From: an uncultured Carboxylicivirga sp.
GTDB lineage: Bacteria > Bacteroidota > Bacteroidia > Bacteroidales > Marinilabiliaceae
Direction of reading: 5' to 3'
Assembly: GCF_963674565.1 (NCBI RefSeq)
Contig: NZ_OY771430.1
Span: forward strand, 4,898,001 to 4,962,000
DNA length: 64,000 bases
A program made the position numbers and the translations under genes. This document shows, one piece after another, positions 63,759-64,000 of the stretch. The number at the start of each line of letters is the position of its first letter. The first letter of the stretch is position 1. The notes under the pieces are model-generated. The model saw only the letters and a list, made by a program, of their open reading frames with translations. It had not been told where the DNA came from and made no database searches.

Positions 63759-64000
63759 ATGGTTCGATTAAGCTAAGATAATTGTAAATCCTAAGTTTTC
63801 ATATAAAAACACTAATGAAAAGAATGGAATACAGTACAAGAAAAAGCCATCATCGTCAGCTCAAAACTAACAATGATGGCTACCATCTGATTTACTTTAA
63901 AGGAGATGACCGGCACAGAACCGATCATCTCACTTCCCCCTTAAATCACCCCTTGCCCCTTATTACCAAGTGGTCCCTCTCTTTAGAGGTAATGTAGATT
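63759..64000. other. Intergenic region with tandem hairpins at window edge
   Basis: No gene is supported. Two inverted repeats are seen: AGCCATCAT/ATGATGGCT (63845-63853 with 63873-63881), followed on the minus strand by TTTTTCTTG, which could terminate a minus-strand gene lying beyond the window; and GAGATGACCGG/CCGATCATCTC (63903-63931). A C-rich tract and a CCTCT/AGAGG hairpin follow. Confidence 0.5.

Noticed and set aside
63815..63997. Short open frame of 60 codons at the right edge
   Set aside because: It runs straight through both inverted repeats, has low-complexity His/Leu/Pro composition and no family resemblance, so it looks like chance.
1..64000. CRISPR arrays, insertion sequences, integrase or phage genes, tRNA and rRNA
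   Set aside because: Scanned for by eye on both strands; no regular spaced repeats, transposase motifs or tRNA T-loop/anticodon patterns outside coding regions were seen.

Overview
The window looks like a stretch of core chromosome from an anaerobic or facultatively anaerobic member of the Bacteroidota, probably a marine or sediment Bacteroidales/Marinilabiliales-type organism (inference). The signs are AT-rich DNA, almost no Shine-Dalgarno sequences, promoters of the TTTG-N20-TAnnTTTG type, type IX secretion sorting domains, a DUF4290-MurA pair, an EF-G2 paralogue, an HTH-less sigma-54 response regulator, and an [FeFe]-hydrogenase maturase (HydF). I saw no rRNA, tRNA, CRISPR array, insertion sequence, phage or plasmid genes.

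Layout. 1-9.8 kb: the start of an ABC-F ATPase, a large secreted BNR-4/LamG protein with a T9SS tail, a LytS/LytT-type two-component pair, a MotA/TolQ/ExbB-like protein, a lipoprotein and an amidase. 9.9-19.3 kb: a nitrogen-assimilation locus, with gltB-gltD on the minus strand diverging from porin-PII-AmtB on the plus strand. 19.3-21 kb: aspartate kinase under a SAM-I-type riboswitch. 21-26.8 kb: an epimerase-like protein, a CotH-like exported protein, a CHAD protein, and a membrane protein/winged-helix regulator/CreD operon with two identical-format operators. 26.9-35.2 kb: a NatAB-type ABC exporter, Ppx/GppA, an HTH-less NtrC-type regulator, an aspartase-family lyase, an unknown protein and a PAS sensor kinase. 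35.2-39 kb: a three-domain acyl-ACP synthetase/ACP/acyltransferase and HydF.

39.8-46.3 kb holds the most interesting system: eight minus-strand genes encoding a YbjN-like protein, PspA, DUF4178, a Ser/Arg-rich membrane protein, a double DUF350 membrane protein, a membrane-embedded spermidine synthase, S-adenosylmethionine decarboxylase and an RCK-gated K+ channel. Together they suggest an envelope-stress module combining PspA, polyamine synthesis and ion flux. A strong intrinsic terminator splits it after the DUF350 gene.

46.4-64 kb is mostly housekeeping: an FAD oxidoreductase, a sensor kinase, a VOC protein, DnaJ-GrpE, two TlpA-like thioredoxins (one without cysteines), MurA with Asp in place of the usual catalytic Cys, DUF4290, a PcrA/UvrD helicase, a T9SS type-B exported protein, an EF-G paralogue with a degenerate GTPase centre, DUF190, an alkaline-phosphatase-fold protein that has lost most catalytic residues, and a retropepsin-like protein without its Asp.

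Several start codons were moved inward from the longest open frame because signal peptides, family N-termini, operators or promoters fit better there; each case is explained.
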